A stretch of 64,000 bases of DNA from Prolixibacteraceae bacterium (GTDB taxonomy: Bacteria > Bacteroidota > Bacteroidia > Bacteroidales > Prolixibacteraceae): positions 18,388-82,387 of the forward strand of contig JAIBEZ010000095.1 of assembly GCA_019459485.1 (NCBI GenBank), in the 5' to 3' direction. The translations under genes were made by a program, and so were the position numbers. Shown in pieces: positions 61,433-64,000 of this stretch. Every line of letters starts with the position of its first letter. Position 1 is the first letter of the stretch. The notes beneath the pieces are model-generated. The model was not told the origin of the DNA and searched no databases. It saw nothing but the letters and a program-made list of their open reading frames with translations.

Positions 61433-64000
61433 ATGAAACGGATTACTTATTTTTTAGCAATTCTCTTTCTGACAGTAAACAGTTTTGCACAAGGGCATTT
61501 TGTTGTAGCTTTTTCAGGTAAAGGAATTGATCATATGAATATCACCGTAATTACTGCTGCCATTGGAGGGATTAACCTTGAAGCCGGTGATGAAATTGCA
61601 GTATTCGACGGTACAATTTGTTGTGGCAAAGCAATTATTTCCGGCCCTATTGATATTAATTCGAAAATAACCTTTGCTGCAATCGCTGCTTCAAAAGAAG
61701 ATGATGGGCTTTCCAATGGTTATATCGTTGGAAATCCAATCATCTATAAATTCTGGGATTCAAGCGAAAACAGGGAGATATCCGGAATTCCAGCAGAATA
61801 CCTTGATCCTGAGGACGGTTCAACACTAACAGCTCCTAACTTTTCAATTAATGGATCCGCTTTTGTGAAGCTTAGCGCTCCGGCAAATCAAACTCCGGCA
61901 GCAGATGCAGGAGACGATCAGTCATTAAATGAAGGCGACGAAGTGATACTGGACGGTTCCGGTTCTTCCGATTCTGACAGCGATCCGCTCACCTATTTGT
62001 GGACCGCCCCGGCTGGAATAACGCTGAGTTCAACAACAGCTGAAAAGCCAACCTTTACTGCTCCGGAAGTGATTGCCGACACTGATTTTACGTTTTCATT
62101 GGTTGTGAATGACGGTACGGTTGATTCGCCTGCTGACGAAGTTGTAATTACAGTAAAGCATGTAAATAAAGCGCCGGGGGCCAATGCCGGAGTTGATCAA
62201 TCGGTTTTGAAAGGAACCCTGGTTACTTTGGACGGTTCCGGTTCTTCCGATCCCGATAGCGATCCGTTGACTTATACATGGGCGGCTCCTGCCGGAATAA
62301 CACTGAGCTCAAACACAGTTGATAAGCCAACATTCACTGCTCCGGATGTTATTACCGACACCGATTTCAAATTTACGTTGGTTGTAAACGACGGAACCGT
62401 GGATTCACCGGCTGATGAAGTCATTATTACTGTAAAACCTGCCAATGAAGCACCGACAGCTAATGCCGGACCTGATCAAACCGTTAACGAAGGTGATTTG
62501 GTGACTCTTGATGGTTCCGGTTCTTCCGATCCTGATAGTGATCCGCTGACCTACCAATGGACTGCACCGGATGGAATTACGCTCAATTTAGATATCCCTT
62601 CAAATCCAACTTTTACAGCTCCCGAAGTGGATGCAGATACTAATTTTACATTTTCGTTGATTGTGAATGACGGGACAGTTGATTCAGCTCCCGATGAAGT
62701 TGTAATCACTGTCAAAGCTGTTGTTGCCAATCAGCCGCCGGTAGCCATCGCCGGAGACGATCAGTCTGTCGATGAAGGAGATTTGGTTACTTTGGATGGT
62801 TCCAGTTCTTCCGACCCCGATGGCGACCCACTGACTTACATGTGGACTGCACCGGATGGAATAACACTTAGTTCGAATAGCGGCGAAAACCCAACTTTCA
62901 CTGCTCCTGATGTGGATACCGACACCGAATTTACATTCTCATTGGTGGTTAACGACGGAACAGTTGACTCTCCTGCTGATGAAGTTATAATTACTGTAAA
63001 AGCCGTTGTTGTCAATCAGCCACCAGTTGCAAATGCAGGTGACAATCAGTCTGTCAATGAGGGCGATCTGGTAACCCTAGACGGTTCAGGCTCTTCCGAT
63101 CCCGATAGCGATCCGCGGACTTACAAGTGGACTGCACCGGATGGAATTACGCTCAATCTTGATATCCCTTCAAATCCAACTTTTACAGCTCCCGAAGTGG
63201 ATGCAGATACTAATTTTACATTTTCGTTGGTAGTGAACGACGGGACAGTTGATTCTCCGGCCGATGAAGTTGTAATTACAGTAAAGCATGTAAACAAAGT
63301 ATCGGTAGCCCATGCCGGAGACGATCAGTCTGTAAACGAAGGAGATTTGGTTACGCTTAACGGTTCCGGTTCTTCCGATCCTGATAACGATCCGATTACC
63401 TTTTTGTGGACTGTACCGGATGGAATTACGCTCAGTTTAGCTACCGCTGAAATGCCAACATTTACCGCTCCTGATGTGGATGCAGATACAGATTATACTT
63501 TCTCGCTGGTTGTGAATGATGGAACAGTTGATTCACCTGCTGATGAAGTTACAATTACTGTAAAAGCTGTTATTGCCAATCAGCCGCCGGTAGCGGTTGC
63601 CGGAGACGATCAGTCTGTCGATGAAGGCGATTTGGTTACGCTCGATGGTTCCGGTTCTTCCGATCCCGATAGCGATCCGCTGACCTACCAATGGACTGCA
63701 CCGGATGGAATCACGCTCAATCTCGATATCCCTTCAAATCCAACTTTTACAGCTCCCGAGGTGGATGCCGATACCGATTATACTTTTTCATTGGTTGTAA
63801 ACGATGGAACTATTGATTCACCGGCTGAGGAAGTTGTAATTACTGTAAAAACCATTGTGGCCAATCAGCCGCCGGTGGCCAATGCAGGTGACAATCAGTC
63901 TGTTGATGAAGGAGACTTGGTTACTTTGGACGGTTCCGGTTCTTCCGATCCTGATAGCGATCCGCTGACTTACCAATGGACTGCACCGGATGGAATTACG
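61433..64000 (+). CDS. PKD-array surface protein (runs off the window)
   Basis: Partial: 856 codons are visible and the frame is still open at the right edge, so the gene's end is missing. Signal peptide (MKRITYFLAILFLTVNSFAQ). Residues about 20-145 hold the module with DHMNITVI, GDEIAVFDGTICCGKAI. From residue 154 there are eight PKD-like repeats (the last cut by the window), each with DGSGSSDPDSDPLTY-x-W, PTFTAP and VNDGTVDSPADEV. The repeats read as an extended stalk, and a T9SS sorting domain is expected beyond the edge but not seen. It starts 47 bases after the 3325-aa gene, and a shared transcript is likely. The DNA of alternate repeats is almost the same. Confidence 0.82.
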   Translation, partial: MKRITYFLAILFLTVNSFAQGHFVVAFSGKGIDHMNITVITAAIGGINLEAGDEIAVFDGTICCGKAIISGPIDINSKITFAAIAASKEDDGLSNGYIVGNPIIYKFWDSSENREISGIPAEYLDPEDGSTLTAPNFSINGSAFVKLSAPANQTPAADAGDDQSLNEGDEVILDGSGSSDSDSDPLTYLWTAPAGITLSSTTAEKPTFTAPEVIADTDFTFSLVVNDGTVDSPADEVVITVKHVNKAPGANAGVDQSVLKGTLVTLDGSGSSDPDSDPLTYTWAAPAGITLSSNTVDKPTFTAPDVITDTDFKFTLVVNDGTVDSPADEVIITVKPANEAPTANAGPDQTVNEGDLVTLDGSGSSDPDSDPLTYQWTAPDGITLNLDIPSNPTFTAPEVDADTNFTFSLIVNDGTVDSAPDEVVITVKAVVANQPPVAIAGDDQSVDEGDLVTLDGSSSSDPDGDPLTYMWTAPDGITLSSNSGENPTFTAPDVDTDTEFTFSLVVNDGTVDSPADEVIITVKAVVVNQPPVANAGDNQSVNEGDLVTLDGSGSSDPDSDPRTYKWTAPDGITLNLDIPSNPTFTAPEVDADTNFTFSLVVNDGTVDSPADEVVITVKHVNKVSVAHAGDDQSVNEGDLVTLNGSGSSDPDNDPITFLWTVPDGITLSLATAEMPTFTAPDVDADTDYTFSLVVNDGTVDSPADEVTITVKAVIANQPPVAVAGDDQSVDEGDLVTLDGSGSSDPDSDPLTYQWTAPDGITLNLDIPSNPTFTAPEVDADTDYTFSLVVNDGTIDSPAEEVVITVKTIVANQPPVANAGDNQSVDEGDLVTLDGSGSSDPDSDPLTYQWTAPDGIT
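61892..64000 (+). repeat. Array of eight PKD-type tandem repeats
   Basis: Repeat units of 279 or 285 bases (93 or 95 codons). The gga/ggt Gly codons of the units lie at 61910, 62189, 62468, 62753, 63038, 63317, 63602 and 63887. Units 3, 5 and 7 share an almost identical segment around 'NLDIPSNPTFTAPEVDADT', while 4 and 6 differ, so the array has a two-unit (about 564-570 base) higher-order period. The last unit is incomplete. Confidence 0.9.

Noticed and set aside
61892..64000. Tandem repeats read as a CRISPR array
   Set aside because: Units of 279-285 bases are in frame with one large protein and have no short repeat/spacer structure.

Overview
The window looks like a chromosome segment of a Bacteroidota bacterium. 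The reasons are the many proteins ending in a type IX secretion (T9SS) type A sorting domain, promoters with the Bacteroidota -7 motif TAnnTTTG, the near absence of Shine-Dalgarno sites, a moderate to low GC content, and family-typical genes (DUF5916 outer-membrane protein, DUF1080 hydrolase, Tat-type TIM-barrel isomerases). A relative of the Marinilabiliales/Prolixibacteraceae is plausible, but that is a guess from gene style and not shown by the sequence.

Positions 1-27341 are mostly housekeeping. In order they hold a membrane metallophosphoesterase, a one-domain DEAD-box remnant, mutS2, an alanine/glycine:cation symporter, a small acidic protein coupled to a PspC protein, tex, a WecA/MraY-type glycosyltransferase, a small secreted protein, a large FAD/Fe-S D-lactate-type dehydrogenase and a Tat-exported sugar isomerase. 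They continue with a MATE transporter, a DUF5916 protein, a three-gene biotin-dependent acyl-CoA carboxylase operon, a small membrane protein, an ATP-cone/nuclease fusion, glyA, and a membrane protein translationally coupled to a second sugar isomerase. Several strong hairpin terminators and two perfect long inverted repeats (23441-23486 and 24437-24500) lie between them.

Positions 27821 to the right edge form a surface-protein island of about 36 kb. It opens with a secreted phage-tail-collar-like protein. This is followed by a 2882-aa LamG protein, an 814-aa cadherin/He_PIG protein, a DUF1080 hydrolase, a 283-aa protein, a 1517-aa beta-helix protein with a dockerin and a cohesin-like domain, a 1329-aa protein with three cohesin-like domains and PKD repeats, a 3325-aa CARDB/Calx-beta/PKD protein, and a PKD-array protein that runs off the end. 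The T9SS gene ends I can see carry sorting domains.

Six of these proteins share a module of about 110-120 residues with the core D-x-[IV]-x-[AV]-F-x3-x-C-x-G (eight copies). Three share a C-terminal cassette of two GWN-type modules, then that module, then the sorting domain. The dockerin in one gene and cohesin-like domains in the next suggest that these exported proteins may assemble on the cell surface. That is the most interesting hypothesis in the window. It is inference from sequence and needs structure prediction and binding tests.

No tRNA, rRNA, CRISPR array, transposase or prophage was recognised.
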